Below, piece by piece: positions 30,167 to 43,010 of a DNA stretch of 64,000 nt. The stretch's first letter is position 1, and every line of letters begins with the position of its first letter. The position numbers and the translations under genes were made by a program. Below the pieces are notes generated by a model, which was not told the DNA's origin, searched no databases, and saw only the letters and a program-made list of their open reading frames with translations. The stretch comes from Capitulum mitella (lineage: Eukaryota > Arthropoda > Thecostraca > Pollicipedomorpha > Pollicipedidae): the NCBI GenBank assembly GCA_030062745.1, contig CP099843.1, forward strand, positions 15,603,997-15,667,996. Reading direction: 5' to 3'.

Positions 30167-33100
30167 CTGAAAGCAGAGACTCAAGACGTCGTTTCGCGCC
30201 ATGACGGACGGTAAGTCGCTACGCGTGCGCTCAGAAGCATAAGGATCCACATGTGTGATGTCATGCAACCACGTCAAGAGCACAAAAGTCGAACCAGTCA
30301 AGCCCATCCACGTGACCAGAAAGCCGTTGGCATCGCAATTCGCCACACGGTCCCAGTGTTGAGGCACACGTCACTCACATCCGTTTCCACTTGCCGCCCG
30401 CGGTGTTGGACGCCAGACGCAGGTAGAGGATTGGCGGCATGATGAACGTCATGAGCGTCAGGGCGCTGGCGCCAATCAGGTCCAGCACCTTGCCGAAGCT
30501 AGGCACCGTCTCTCCGATGAGCACGTTCACCGCCATCATGGCCGTGCGGAAGAGCACGCGGCGCACGCCAAACTCTGCCAAAACCCAGCCAGACGGAAGC
30601 CGTCACCAACCGAGGGTCGAGAACCGACGGTCAGAGCTTGCTAGGAGACGTCTTGGAAGACTCTGTAGAGGTTGGGATGTCAGAGGAATGTTCCTGAAAG
30701 GTTTAGCGATAACAAAGAGTGGGGACATATTTAATCATGTCTTGAAACAATGTAGTGAGTTATGCGAAATCTAAAGTAACAGATGTATGCTAGGATATAA
30801 GACGAGAAAATGGAAAACAATGTAGATTTCCGTACAACAGCAACAGGACACAATTCAAAACTTGGAAAATCCAATGAACCGTATAAGACACGACATCTGT
30901 AAATGTATGCAAGGAATCAATGTTTATTGCAATATTTAGTGACACGTCATGTTAAATCGGGAAGAATAAAAGGCAGTCTTTTCTTGTTAAAAGTGTTACT
31001 GAGTATGTCAAACAGTACAAGTAAGACGAACTGGATCAAACAGGATTTCAAAACCATCTTCGTGGACCTTTCTTAGCCGAAGACTCGGATTAGTGATGGC
31101 TTTACGCTATATACGCAAACCATTGAAACCTATGTCTTCATCTCGCCAGAGCGGCAGCTGTTTTTCGGACCACGGAGCATTCAAACTCGTGATAATCTTT
31201 GTATTTTGCGCCACGCAGCAAGAAGCAAGACTCAGGAAAATACAGAATGCATGGAGACACGCGTACATACACGAGAGACCATGACCCTGTATATGTCTTT
31301 GACTTTTGTTTTACGTGTCACAGTGCCTGCTACAAATGATTTCATCTGCTCCTACGGTTGACGAGCGCAGTATATGTCCAGCATCAATTTAGCGAGGGCC
31401 ATTTAGGAGTCCACCTTTCAGAATAATGGGAATAAACTCGCCCATGGCCGGCACCAGCAGCGGAGAACAGTTGCTCCGTGCGTCCCGCCCTGTCTCGACA
31501 CGGACTGACGTGGGGGAATGCCGATGCGGTCCTCCAGCTCCTGGTAGACGGGGCTGATGACGCTCAGCAGCGAGGCCGTCAGGTTCAGCATGAAGAGCAC
31601 CTGGGCGGCGCTCTTAAAAAAGCCGTCCGGACGCAGCGAGTTGATGAGGTTCGCCTGCAGCTGGTCGCCCAGAGCCAAGTACCCCAGGAGCGTCATCGGG
31701 AAGTACATCACGATCAGCGCTGAGAAAAAACACTCCGTCGGGTGAACGATAAAGAGGCTTAGAATGGTGTCGTCGGTACCAAGATGATGCAGTGTTTTTT
31801 TTATGGTCATGAAGACAATGGCTGGAAGAAGCTCGTTAACATTTTCCGGTACACTTATGACTTGTCATAATCATATCTGTTCATCTGGTCTGACTGATGT
31901 AAGTTCAGGTTTTGTGTGCATAACTCTTATACTCAGGTCATCTGAATTCAATTCAAGCTAATTGGTAATGCGATTGAATACAGTTCTCGGTGGGAAATAT
32001 GGAAGTGAAACTGAAATATCCACTTGCAAAAAATATCATTTTCCTGACGCGCTTAAAACGCTGGCCTTTCAAATTATCAACATCGCATTCTACTGACCTA
32101 CATAGCCGTAGAAAATGCTGCTGCCAAACTTTTTGCGGTCATTCATGTCGTTCTGGATGGTCGGAAAGGAGGAGGCGCCGCCGAAGGCGAACAGGATGCT
32201 GCCCATGCCGAGGAAGAGCGTGCCGAACGTCGGCGCCTCGTGAGTGGCATCGGCCACGGTCTCGGAGTAGTGCATGCCCAGGTGGATTAGGATGCTCATC
32301 CAGGCTAGTACTGTGGATACTAAAGCGGTGACGCCCACAAACCTGCGGAAAAAGCGGCGAGATTCATGTCGCTGCAGGTGAGCTGACCATCGAGATGCAA
32401 GGAAACGAGGCCTCTTAAGGGAGGGAAGCAGAGTTAGACGTCATACCCATTGCAGATTATAACATCCGTACGCAGTAGAGCCAAGGATTCTCAATCATTT
32501 GGGATTCGAATCATAGGGTGAGTGGATTGGGATTCGGATTCAGATTTGAGCTTAGAATAGATTTGAGAAGACTGGAATCTTTGCATCGAAATCTCAAAAT
32601 TTTTAACATTGTGTAGCTTATACTTTCAAACTGATTTAAATGGTTTCTGGCAGGCTGTTCTCATCGCCTCTGCCAGTGGCTCACTTCTAATTCGGTAAAA
32701 AAAAATGGAAAGGGGCTTTGGTACCAGTCTGTGAAGGCATGGTTGGAGATTCCCGAAAATTGTTGTGGGGTCCACATATGATTCAGACCGTTTCTTTCCA
32801 GTCATTGCCATAGACATAATGTTATCCCTGAATACTGGTGGGTCCGGACCCCCCACCCACCCCCCGGGATCTCCAGCCATGTGTGCAGGTGTCAAAGTTT
32901 TGGTTTTTGATGAGGTATGTGGAAAGTATGTCACCAGGTGGGCTTGATGCCGCGACCGTTTCCCTAAATACTTGCTGGTGCGTAGAACACATACCTGACC
33001 TATCAACAAGGTCATAATCGTGCCGAGTAAAGGCTGTCTTACTTTCGCCCCCACACCAAACCAGCGAAATATGGTGGTGGCGGAGTAAAACCAATAACCA

Positions 33101-35096
33101 TAGTAGTTGGGTCCGCCAATAACTAACACAATGTAACAAAACGCAGGACGGGAGACTCAGTCCGATGCACCACCGACATATACGTGTTACATTTGGCTTA
33201 TTTGGAGAAAATTCGAGCCTAGAGTATATTTCGGTGCATTTATTTGCATATTTAAATGATTGCTTTCAGTATTCCACTGTGGGTTTTGGGATTCGAATCC
33301 TGATTTTCAGGGTTTGAATCCTCATTTTGAGGATTCGAGGATTCGCAAGATTCAAATCTGTTCGAATTCTGCGAATCCACACCCTTAGCTCTGGTGCACA
33401 GTGGCTTTACCATCTACACATCAGCTTTTGTAGACTGCACATGAGACTGCGAACCGCGACCAGTCCACGTCCTTCATCTCTCCTGGTCTCCCCCGCGCTC
33501 GACGTCCGCCCCTCACCAGAAGTCCTTGGGCGAGCCGAGGAAGGAGCAGGGACAGAGCACGCCGGCGACGACCAGGATCCAGTAGCAGTTGGTCATGGCC
33601 GGTGCCGCCTCGGCCACCAGCCCCTCCAGCAGGTCGGCCGACAACAGCACGTACACGATGCTCGTGCCGAACTGGTTCACGAAGATGCCGAGCGTCGCCA
33701 GTAGCCTGGCAGGGAGAGACGGGGCCCGCAGGTGACGCGGGAGAGCGCACGTCAGGCTGGACGAGGCCAGGGCTTCAGTGCGCCCTGCTTTCCTTTAAAC
33801 TGCGGCATCTCACTTCCGAAAGTTTTGTCTGCACCAGTCATATCGCGGCTATTTACTCCACGCGCACCAAAGCAACATTGGTACCTGGGTGTCCTAGACG
33901 GCCGAAGCCACCATTGTCACGATTGCCTCAGTTAATGCATATGGGAACCATTTCCGGTAGATAAATCAGCTCAGATGGCGCCCGTGGCTGCTTCCCAGCC
34001 TCCGGCCTCACCTGACCTTGCTGCCGTACGCCCTGTAGGCGATCTCCGGGTAGGGCGCGCGCACCTGGCCCTGTAGTTCCGGGTAGCGGGACTCGACGAT
34101 CATCCAGCACCGGGACAGCACGTAGCCGCAGTAGGCCGAGTTGACGCCGAAGTAGACCAACATCGCCAGGCCCATGTACCCTGCCGGCCGGACAGGGGTC
34201 CAGCGAGGTCGGCACGAAGCGAGGTGAACTGACGAATGGGATTGCTTTAGCAGGCGGCCTCAACAGTGAGCGGGCTGATTCTATACAGATGCGACACGCT
34301 ACGCACAGGGTTGGCTACATTACCGTTTGTGGAGCACCCGACCCGTCACGACCACATTCGGAGCCGGATGCCTCTCCGGGGTTCTGTGCCCCTCCCCCCG
34401 CCCCGCCTGTGTGAGGAGGGGCGGGGCGGAAAGGGAGCCTCCGTGCCTCCTCTCCCTCCTGCATGAGAAGAGAGGGAGGGGCGGGGAGCGAGACTACAGG
34501 CGCATTTGGCCGAGGGGAAATCATCTAACCAATAATTTCCCGTTTGATGATTTTTCCACGAGGGTTTTTCCTTTACGTCCACCAGTGTCGGAAATTCTTC
34601 CCCGGTTTCGTATCGTATGCGCCATGAAGAGCCGCGTCGTAGCCAACGATCATGGTTATGCACGGCGACAAAAGATTCTCTGTCTGAACCATGCTCTGAA
34701 AATTTTCCGATATTCTCCGTAAGCCCCGAAAATTTTCCCGCATAATTACCGGTGGTAGCGTTGCCGAACGCGATTCCGGATAATTACCCGAGTAATAATG
34801 ACCTAGTTTATTGCTTCATTATTTTTTGTTATTATTAATCAGGTAGTTACCCAAATTACTCAATTCCTTCGGCCGAACGAACAATGCCTGACTCTTGACC
34901 CGCCTGCGTGAGGAGAGGGAGGGAGGGAAGAGGGGCCGGGGACCGCCCCCGCACCTGTCAGCCGGACGGCGTTGGCCAGGGCGAGCATGCCGCTGCCGGC
35001 CACCGTGCCAGCAATGAAAACGGCCGCCAGCAGGTGGCTGATGCCGCCCGCCGGCGCTGGCTTCTGCACGTCACTGACGCTCCCGCACTCCGACAT
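30022..35096 (-). CDS. AAAP-family amino acid transporter (SLC32/36/38/AVT-like), seven exons
   Basis: Spliced on the minus strand: 35096-34955, 34180-34012, 33705-33517, 32342-32098, 31719-31510, 30574-30379, 30166-30022. The sum is 1296 bases, 431 residues plus stop, and every junction is in phase with canonical GT-AG. The product has about ten or eleven hydrophobic segments, starting with LLAAVFIAGTVAGSGMLALA, the glycine-rich first helix typical of Aa_trans (AAAP) carriers. These carriers move neutral or small amino acids, usually with protons, across plasma, lysosomal or vesicle membranes. The length fits the family (400-500). The substrate cannot be read from sequence. The chosen Met (MSECGSVSDVQKP) leaves a short cytosolic N-terminus. 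The frame stays open upstream to an acceptor at 35214, so an upstream start or 5' UTR exon is possible. Confidence 0.92.
30379..30574 (-). CDS. Transporter exon 6
   Basis: It encodes FGVRRVLFRTAMMAVNVLIG, then TVPSFGKVLDLIGASALTLMTFIMPPILYLRL. Proline-glycine-serine helices of this kind are standard in AAAP carriers. The donor is AT|GTGAGT. Confidence 0.93.
31510..31719 (-). CDS. Transporter exon 5
   Basis: It encodes LIVMYFPMTLLGYLALGDQL, then NLINSL and the helix QVLFMLNLTASLLSVISPVY. The acceptor is TTTTTTCTCAG and the donor CCAC|GTCAGT. Confidence 0.92.
32098..32342 (-). CDS. Transporter exon 4
   Basis: It encodes FVGVTALVSTVLAWMSILIH, then APTFGTLFLGMGSILFAFGG and FPTIQNDMNDRKKFG. The FAFGG-FPTIQNDM segment is a recognisable AAAP motif. 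The donor is GTAG|GTCAGT. Confidence 0.93.
32730..32885. repeat. Dispersed repeat family R1, copy A
   Basis: It shares with 35755-35945 the ordered blocks CATGGTTGGAGAT, TCAGACCGTTTCTTT, AGTCATTGCCATAG, CTGAATACTGG, GGTCCGGACCCCC and a poly-C run, ending in CCAGCCATG. It lies in a transporter intron. A more diverged relative is at about 39400-39520. Confidence 0.8.
33517..33705 (-). CDS. Transporter exon 3
   Basis: It encodes LLATLGIFVNQFGTSIVYVL, a helix, then CYWILVVAGVLCPFLGSPKDF. The acceptor is CCTGCCAG, and the donor TG|GTGAGG splits a tryptophan codon. Confidence 0.92.
34012..34180 (-). CDS. Transporter exon 2
   Basis: It encodes YMGLAMLVYFGVNSAYCGYV, then RCWMIVESRYPELQGQVRAPYPEIAYRAYGSKV. 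The PYPEIAYRAYG loop is typical of AAAP carriers. The acceptor is CCGGCAG and the donor CAG|GTGAGG. Confidence 0.92.
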
Positions 35097-35214
35097 GGCC
35101 GTCTGACTGACGGAGCTGCCGGTCAGCTTTTTACTCTGCCGGCCCGCTGCTGACTGGCAGAACTGCTGGCCGGCTGGTGGCGGTCGGCTTCCTCTCAGCG
35201 CTATCTCTCTCAGC
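34955..35214 (-). CDS. Transporter exon 1: N-terminus and first helix
   Basis: This is the exon with acceptor CTTGACAG at 35215-35220 and donor ACAG|GTGCGG. It encodes MSECGSVSDVQKPAPAGGIS from 35096 and then the helix LLAAVFIAGTVAGSGMLALA. The stretch 35097-35214 is open but may be 5' UTR. Confidence 0.8.
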
Positions 35215-35754
35215 CTGTCAAGACACACAAATCTCCTGAATTCCCCACTTGTTAGATTTTGTCCATTATGACGGCTTCAGAATGCAGGTATCTGGTTTAA
35301 AAATTCCGCCTCGCAATGTACGGTAGCTGTCAGTAACACTGGTACTAAATCCCCAGCTGACAATACTCCTTTTGCGTAAGTATTCGTAACACTAGCGTAC
35401 TGTAAAATATGCGGCTTGTTACAATATGTTTAACGGCAAAATGCACATCAGAGGCAACTATAGGGTGGCGTCGTCCTGCATTTCACAGGGGATGACAGCA
35501 TTCTTGACCTTCTTCTGAAAGAAACAGCAGATAAGTGTGCTGGCGCATAGGGTCTACTCCCGAGATCTCGCGTTTCTGCATGGGCTGTCGCCGCAGATAT
35601 TGCGCATATCATCAGTCCTCACTCCGCTGGTCATCTGATACGCGCAACGCAACGCAAACGCGAGATAAAAAGACTTGTTCAACCTAATCTGGTCTGAAGA
35701 GCATGAACAAGCCGCACCTTAAGTACAAGGGTCTTAGGTAAAAGATGCATAGGT

Positions 35755-35945
35755 TAGCTGAACAGAAAGGAGAGGTTTTCCCAGGCATTCAAGCATGGCT
35801 GGAGATTAAAAAAAAAAATATTGGGGGTACCACAGAGGATATCAGACCGTTTCTTTACAGTCATTGCCATAGGTTGTATGTTAAAATCCCTAAATACTGG
35901 GTCCGGACCCCCAGCACCCCCCCCCCCCCGATCGCCAGCCATGCC
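35755..35945. repeat. Dispersed repeat family R1, copy B
   Basis: Second copy of the repeat at 32730-32885 in the same orientation, with a poly-A run after the first block and a longer poly-C tract near the end. It lies about 540 bases upstream of the transporter's first exon. Confidence 0.8.
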
Positions 35946-38444
35946 TTTCAGGAACATCGCGGTTTGAATACGTAGGATTATGTCCTTTAGAATGATTCCA
36001 TCTTCCATAGCGCAAAGTCTTAACGCAGAAACCCTCAGGAAAGCTTTTAATGACATTGATGAGTGTTTTAAAGTGGCTAAGCGCCGGGGGAAACTCCAAC
36101 CCAGGTACATCGAACAGCCAAAAGTTTGTTATTTTCCTCTTTGAAAGGGGGTTTAGGGCTGTTGTTCCCTCCATTTGTACGCTTATCGACAAGCCTTGAA
36201 CGGACGTCGCGGAACGGGCATGAATGAAGGGCTGCATTTGTTTACGTCCTGCGTTTTCGTTATCCCAACACAATCTTCAGACGTATTCACTAACATAGTG
36301 CATGGAGCACAGTTTTAATTCTGTATCCAGGCTGGATTAATTTGCAATTAATTGCTTAAATATGCATTGCATCGTTCACCTCTTTATTTGTTATATAATT
36401 ATGCGTATAATTTAAACTAAACTAAAACCCGAGCCAAATTTGATTTCAAGCACCTGTTGTTCATGTTTGTGACATCCGAATAAATATCACCGACAAGACA
36501 TGCACACAGTCCTGAAGGCTTACCAGGCAAGGGCTTAGCAAGACGGAAAGGAAGAAGGGGTCCTCCAACCAAACATGTGCCGAGATCCCGATGGAATGCA
36601 GGTTATCCCCTTGTTGCATTCGTGCACTCAACCCCTCTTGACCTGAGCGGGTCATTGCGTCATCTCGCAAAGGTAGTGTCTCTTCGGAGCAAACTGGTGC
36701 CCAGGTGAACACTTACCTTACCTAGCTGCAACACTTACCCTGGTCGGCTTAGAATCCAACGGAAAACGAGGATAACCTGCATTCCATCGGCATCCCGGCA
36801 AATGTCTGCCTCCAACGTGTGTGGAATGGGAACATTATTCCTAGGCCGTTACGTGGAAAACGCCGTCATGGAAAGTTGGATGAACTGAGGAAAACCTCAA
36901 CGTCCCTCCTTCCAAGCTTCGCACAGCAGGATGACCCTTGCCTACACACCAGGGGGAGGAGCATGAACCCCGCACGAGCTAGCGACAATGGCTCAGGCCA
37001 ACAGCGACATTTCGACATAGATGATAGACAGATAGATGGATAAGCTAATAGATATAAATATGTACCATGTGTATATATCTGTACTATCACTCTGTTATAC
37101 GAAATCCATGATTAATGTCTTGTTCTTTTATTCCAGCGACCTTTTTACATAAAAAATGAGGCTTAAGATTTGTTTTCTTACAGATACATTGCTAAGGCCC
37201 AGAGGAAGGAAGGAAGGCCCAGGGTTCAAATTATTATTGGTAGGCCTTTAGCACCACCGGCCTATAAAAAGCCTACACCTCTAAAAACTGCCCGTTTCAC
37301 GACAAAGTCTGTTACTATTTTGTTTTCTAAATGGTTTTGATCACTTTATGCTTTGTCCCATAGTTTCTGCCTACCACTCTTATGTATTGCGGCCGTTCTT
37401 TCCGTTATTATTGCTTATTTCCCTTGTTAAAACCGGCAAAAAACAATGGGAGGGGGGCAAACCAGCACTCGGGGGCCAGGACCCCCCAAAAGAATACGAA
37501 TCGACATCTCTGTGCAGAAAAATAGCAAAAGAATAATAATAACGGACCTTTGGCAGCAATTTGGTGGCAGCAAAGCTCTGAAAATAGACAACCGAGACAG
37601 CCGACTATATACAGAAAACCACTGGCCACATACCACTGCAGCAGACCGCTGGCAGAAAACCGATGAGAACAAGCAGCTTACGGCGGACAACCGACCGCTG
37701 GTCAATAACACCTCATCATTGCTAACCACAACGATAGGCGAAGAGCCCGAAACACGCCCACGTCAGCGGAACAATGACAGTGGATGGAACCTGTCGCCTG
37801 ACCAGCAACAGACTCGTGACAGCCACCGCCGGCAGACCGCCGGCAGAAAAATCACGGACGCGACACGATCAGACGACACCGCACGGGCCTGCCGGACGGA
37901 AGCCTGCACCTCGCACGTCCGCCGAGTGGCGGTTTGGCCGCACCCCCGGAGTCTCCAGATTGCCATAAATCCCGCCATCTTATCGGCCCGATTTGTCGGC
38001 ACTCGAGAAAGGTCGCAGGGTGGTGCCATTTATTGTCGCAAAGCGTCCCGTCAGATTTCGCAGTGGGTCGGATATCGGGCAGTCTGAGATCTGCAGGCTG
38101 CGGACACTGAGGCCGGCAATCTGCGCCCTCAGTCGACAGAAGTGTAAATTTAAGGCACGGAGTCTCGCGCGGAGTCTGTTCGTGAATTGCGAAAGGCACC
38201 TACGCAGTGCATGGGTCATGCCTCAGTGAAGTGGGAATATTCTACATTCAGCGATTTGTTCAAATTTTAGTACTCATTTAATTCCTCGGGTGTGTTAAGT
38301 GTTCTTAATGCGTCCATTTGTTTCACATCCAGGCCCGAGGATAAATGGAAAGCATAGAAGGAGAAATATCGGAACAATGTTGTTGAGTAAAATATTCTAA
38401 TCTCGAAGCGCAATTATTTTAATTCTGTCACTTACAGTCATAAC

Positions 38445-38530
38445 CTGGCACTGCCTGGGGAAGTCAAAAAGGGCACCCACCCTCTGTTTTATGTCAGGAT
38501 CTAACAGTTGGATCTGAACCAGTCTACCAC
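38445..38530. repeat. Short dispersed repeat also present near 62250-62330
   Basis: Both places carry CGCCTGGGG/TGCCTGGGG, AGGGCACCCACC, TCTGTTTT/TCCGTTTTT and TCTGAACC in order. The right-hand copy abuts the 3' end of the LINE remnant, so the block may be a LINE 3' end. Confidence 0.5.
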
Positions 38531-39651
38531 GAATCGATAGCCCTGAGTCTTGTTATTCAGGAAATACTATGTCAGCTCTGGTCACGAGGCCGATGACTTT
38601 ACAGGTCACGTAAAACGCTTAATACGAGGTCGGGAAAACTGACACCGGTTCGTACATCAGATCATCGGCAATACTGCTCTTCAAGCCTTCAAGCCTTGTG
38701 TATCAAACGAAAGGTCACGGTCTTTTGCATCAGAAGCATGCCAAAATGTTAGAAAATGACGAGTCAAGGTCAGCCTGAGTAAGGTGAAATATTGGTCTTA
38801 CTTGGCATGCCAAAGAACGATAGTTACCCGCAGCTGTTTTGATCCACACGATAAAAAGACGGAAATGAAACCTTCTGATTATCACTTTCGCATTACCTGC
38901 TTTCCATCAAGTCAAGGTCAGCTTGGGTCAGATCAGATAAAGTTGCATTACTCTTCCTGATAAACAGCAAGAATTGCTCGCTGGAATTCTTTACTGCGCA
39001 ATTAAGAAATGAAATAACGTCTCGTGATAATTAAATCCATTCTCTCTGCTCTTTACCAAGATTAAGGGTCAAGATCGAGCCAGTTCAGGACAGATAATCA
39101 TTTTACTTGTTCTGGCGAGGAATAGCAATTACTCTCTGTTGCCACTGGACGATCTTCCACAGACAATTTGGCATTTCATTTCATTCTGACATCAACCTTT
39201 GACGTGACCTGACATGATCTCGCGTTGCATTTGGTGAACCTTGCCAAGAGGCGCATGTAGATTTGCTTGTCTTGCTTGAACGATGTGGCAACCGCTTCCA
39301 TCGCCTGCAATGCAGATTAGTCCAACTATCATCACGTATGTGACTTAACATGACCTCTAATGGTGACGTGTCACGCGTGTCCTACAGGGGCACGGGAACT
39401 CCTCTTCAGTTGGGGGGCCGAGAAGCACTTTGAATCAGTTCTTTCTAGCCAACGCCCATAGGGTCAATGTTAAATTTAAAAAAGTTGGGCGGCTGAAGCC
39501 TCACTGGCCCCTTGGCTACCGCGCCTATGGTATCCTATGTAAATACAAATAATCCATGCATTATGTTCGTCAGTACTATAAAAAAAGAAGCACGATCGCG
39601 CAACGGTCTGAAGAAGCGACAACATGCATGGAAGGATTCACTTATGACTTA

Positions 39652-39653
<2 letters not shown>

Positions 39654-39691
<38 letters not shown>

Positions 39692-39697
39692 GTATAT
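39654..39697. repeat. (AT)n microsatellite
   Basis: About 15 AT repeats followed by imperfect TATG units. Confidence 0.95.
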
Positions 39698-42600
39698 TAG
39701 ATATTTATGGCACCTATCGTATGTATCGTATTTTCATGACCTGACCTAGCATGGGAATGGTTTTGATGTCAAAATACGTACAATAGACTAATGAACAGGT
39801 ACCGAAAGTTTGGTTGAGCTGGCTCTAACGGTTCAGAAGTTATTCACGAAAAACCGAAGGGATGCCCTATTTGACACCCCCAGGCGGTGCCGGGATGATA
39901 TAACTTGTGACCACTTGTACCAGTACCAGTCCATTATAACCAGTAACAACCATACCATTTTTTGTAGTTTTTTTTCTGGGCACTTTTCACATCGCCGAGT
40001 GAGGACCATTACCTGACTTTAACGTCGCAAGCCTCACAAGAATGCTCACTGGAGCATTAGTATGCATTTCGTCCCTTCTCGCTCCCGTGGTGGTTGTTGT
40101 GGTGTGGTAGTTGTTCTCAGACTTGTTTATTCCATCCATGCTCGCACCTGTCAGCAGGGCCACTTCCCGCCGTTGCAGTGTACGCCGACCCAGAGCTCAG
40201 ATTGAGCCGCTCCCGCCGTCGCAATGCTTCTCCCATGACAGGGCTGAGGAGACGACCCCGATCGCGTTTCGAGCGGGCATAGGAGACGTCATCCAGCCTG
40301 TCGGCAATAGAATGTTCAGCAGGCGGGACGCTTGTAAGCCTGGCGGCGGAGTGCAGTGACGCGGCCGGAGGAAGCGGATTTTAACTTTTGCAGCTGCCTC
40401 GTAAGGGATGGTGTTTCGGCCCCATTTCTCTCTGCAGCTCTGGCAATGCACTAGATCGCATGCACCAGAGCAGCTGCACAGAGTTAGCCCATGCCACACT
40501 TTTGAGTTATTGCCGTCTTGGGTCATGGCTGGTGACGAAGATTAAGGTCATTTCATTTGCTAAGGAATGTTCAATGGTTTCGCAGATTTCGTACAAGCCG
40601 ACGCATTGTTCGTTTACCATGAACCCAAAGACTGCATTCAGCCCGATTTGGGGTTTTTCGAAAGCTCCATGGTCTCTAGAGATCTTTAATGGCATTTTAG
40701 GGGATTCTGATCATTTCAGTCATGATATAGACGATAAAAGCATTAGATACCGCCTGAGCGGCCTTCCAGACCGCGAAAAAGTCATATGACGTCAAGGCGC
40801 ATCGCTTTAGAACAAAGATGGTGATGCTTGAACAATTTTCTATCAGTGTGCCACTTAATGGAACGTTGATTCGAAATGTAGCCAACACACCCATTTGGCA
40901 TGACGTAGGGTCGTCACACCCGTCGGAATAAGGGCTGCTATGACAGAAGCACAATAAAGGCATTCAACGATGTTCACACGTGAACGACAATCCAATTTAG
41001 TGTTAAGAACGTAGGCCGTGATGCCCCCAACGATCCGTTCGTAACTACCACGTCACAGAGTAAGTTCTTGGCGTATTCTTTTCAGCAGCGCATGTTAAAC
41101 GACCAGACATAAACTGTTCAGCAATCACGTGCAAAATAACCCTCAATGCCAGCACCTACGACTGCATCACTCCGTGATAGAGACATTTACAAATCACCAG
41201 GCGATATGCCCGCGGGCGAGGGCAGCAGCTGCTGAGTCCAAGTGGCTGAAGGAAAAGGTTTCTAGGTACCCTGCCGTTAAGACCAATCGGGTAGAGGAGA
41301 CAAAGAAGGGGGCTCGTTACAATCAAGAACGGGAGAGAAAGAGGAGCGTACTCGTTATAATCCAGCACAGGGGAGAAAGGGGAGCGTGTTCGTCATAATT
41401 AAACACGTAGGAAAAAGGAGGCCCAGAGAACAGCCCTGGGACCGTTGCGTAAGTTATTGCAATCAACTCGCGACGGGAGAGGCAGGGGTGAAGTGGACAG
41501 AAGCGTGTCTTCCCTGACAGAGTCTCGGCCTGGACTGCCCTGCCGCCCTGAGCCGTCCTGACCTCTCCTCGATCGCAAACCACCAGCCAATGAAACAGTG
41601 GCACGCACGCCATGCGCCCACACACGCAGAAATCTACCATCCGCAATATTCCACCTCGGCCGAGGTCATAAAGATTTCCCCTGAGATGGCCTCGATCCTA
41701 CAACTTCTACGCGACAATCATGCTGTGCAGGGCGTTAGCCCACCAGGCCACCGTATCAATGAGACGCGGACGTGAAACGCACCGCAGATGCCGCCACAGT
41801 TCAGCACGGCCGCAACATTAGTCAACTTATCCGAGAAGCGAAAAACGACCTTTTTGTTCGTGCCGACCTAGCATGACCTGCACTAAAGGGTGAACGGAAA
41901 TTAAGACTTCGCTTTTTATAGAACGAAGCACGAGCTATCACCGGGCGCACATCCGACTGCTCTATAGTTCTTAGTTTTTGAGAGTCCGTAGGCCGTCGAC
42001 CAATATGGCCTCCCGGAGCTGTGCTGTGTTCATGTGTAAACCTGACCAATGTGACCAAGTGCTTATGCTCTTGTAATATGTTCCTAGGTGTGTTTTCGTA
42101 ACCGCCGCATTTTCGTTTTTATTGCGTAACATGTAACCCGCAGGCTCGAATTAAACATTAAGTCATATACAGTGGCGGCCCCTCCACTGAGGCACATCAG
42201 GCACTGCCTGACCTGTAGAGTTGTGTTTCGCCAATATTTTTTGCGTTTGACTATTTTTATCAACATTTCTGATCGAAATGGTAGATTATAATTCTTAAGA
42301 AAGCAGAACATCGGTGGTAGCCCAACCTGCACATTATCTTGAGCAAATTAAAGCGTATTTCTTTGGCGAACAGTACCAGTTCTCATTCGAAGGCCACTGG
42401 GAAAAACTTCAGGAAAACCTCACATGGCCACCATACCATACTGGCAGCGCTGTATTTGATACTGGTGTTGGCGCGTTAGGCAAACTGATTATTGGGTACC
42501 ATTTCAGTGCCTGAACTGTGTGTGGGACGCAGTGTTTGCGTGCGGTGTCAACGCGTCTGTTCCGGGTAGATCCGTACCGTGAATTTGTTGCAGGTTTATT

Positions 42601-42725
42601 AATTTCATTTTTTGCCTGCAGTAGCAGTAGTAGCAGCAGCGTGTCAACCGACCTGAGAGTGAGAGCTGGAATAGGTAAGAGCTATAATTTTAGTTAGCTA
42701 CGAGCATAGAATAAGCATGTCGTGG

Positions 42726-43010
42726 TAGCCAACAGTGACATAGCCGGGTGAGGATGGCCCTCCCCCCAAGCCAAGTGGTCGACACTAGATATATAGCGAT
42801 TTCGCAGGAATACTTAAGTAATATAATATAATACGTAAGATCATATATATGTAGCAAATGCAAACATGTTTTCCTGTGCATCAAATATGAGGTAAATTAC
42901 GCAAAATCGCTGTTGTTTCTTATAAATTTCGTCATACGCCCGTGGCATAAGAAACAATTTAGCATTTGCCCCCCCCCCCTTCCTGCGGAAAATCCTGGCT
43001 ACCTGCCTGG
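42726..43010. repeat. Dispersed repeat family R2, copy B
   Basis: Second copy of the repeat at 17413-17671 in the same orientation, with the shared block TAGCGATTTCGCAGGAATAC and the poly-C run before a GGAAAATCCTGGCTACCTGCC end. It is intergenic. Confidence 0.75.

Noticed and set aside
37446-38087. 213-codon plus-strand ORF
   Set aside because: Composed of semi-repetitive CAGACCGC/GGCAGAAAA sequence, no family resemblance, overlapping equally long frames on the other strand.
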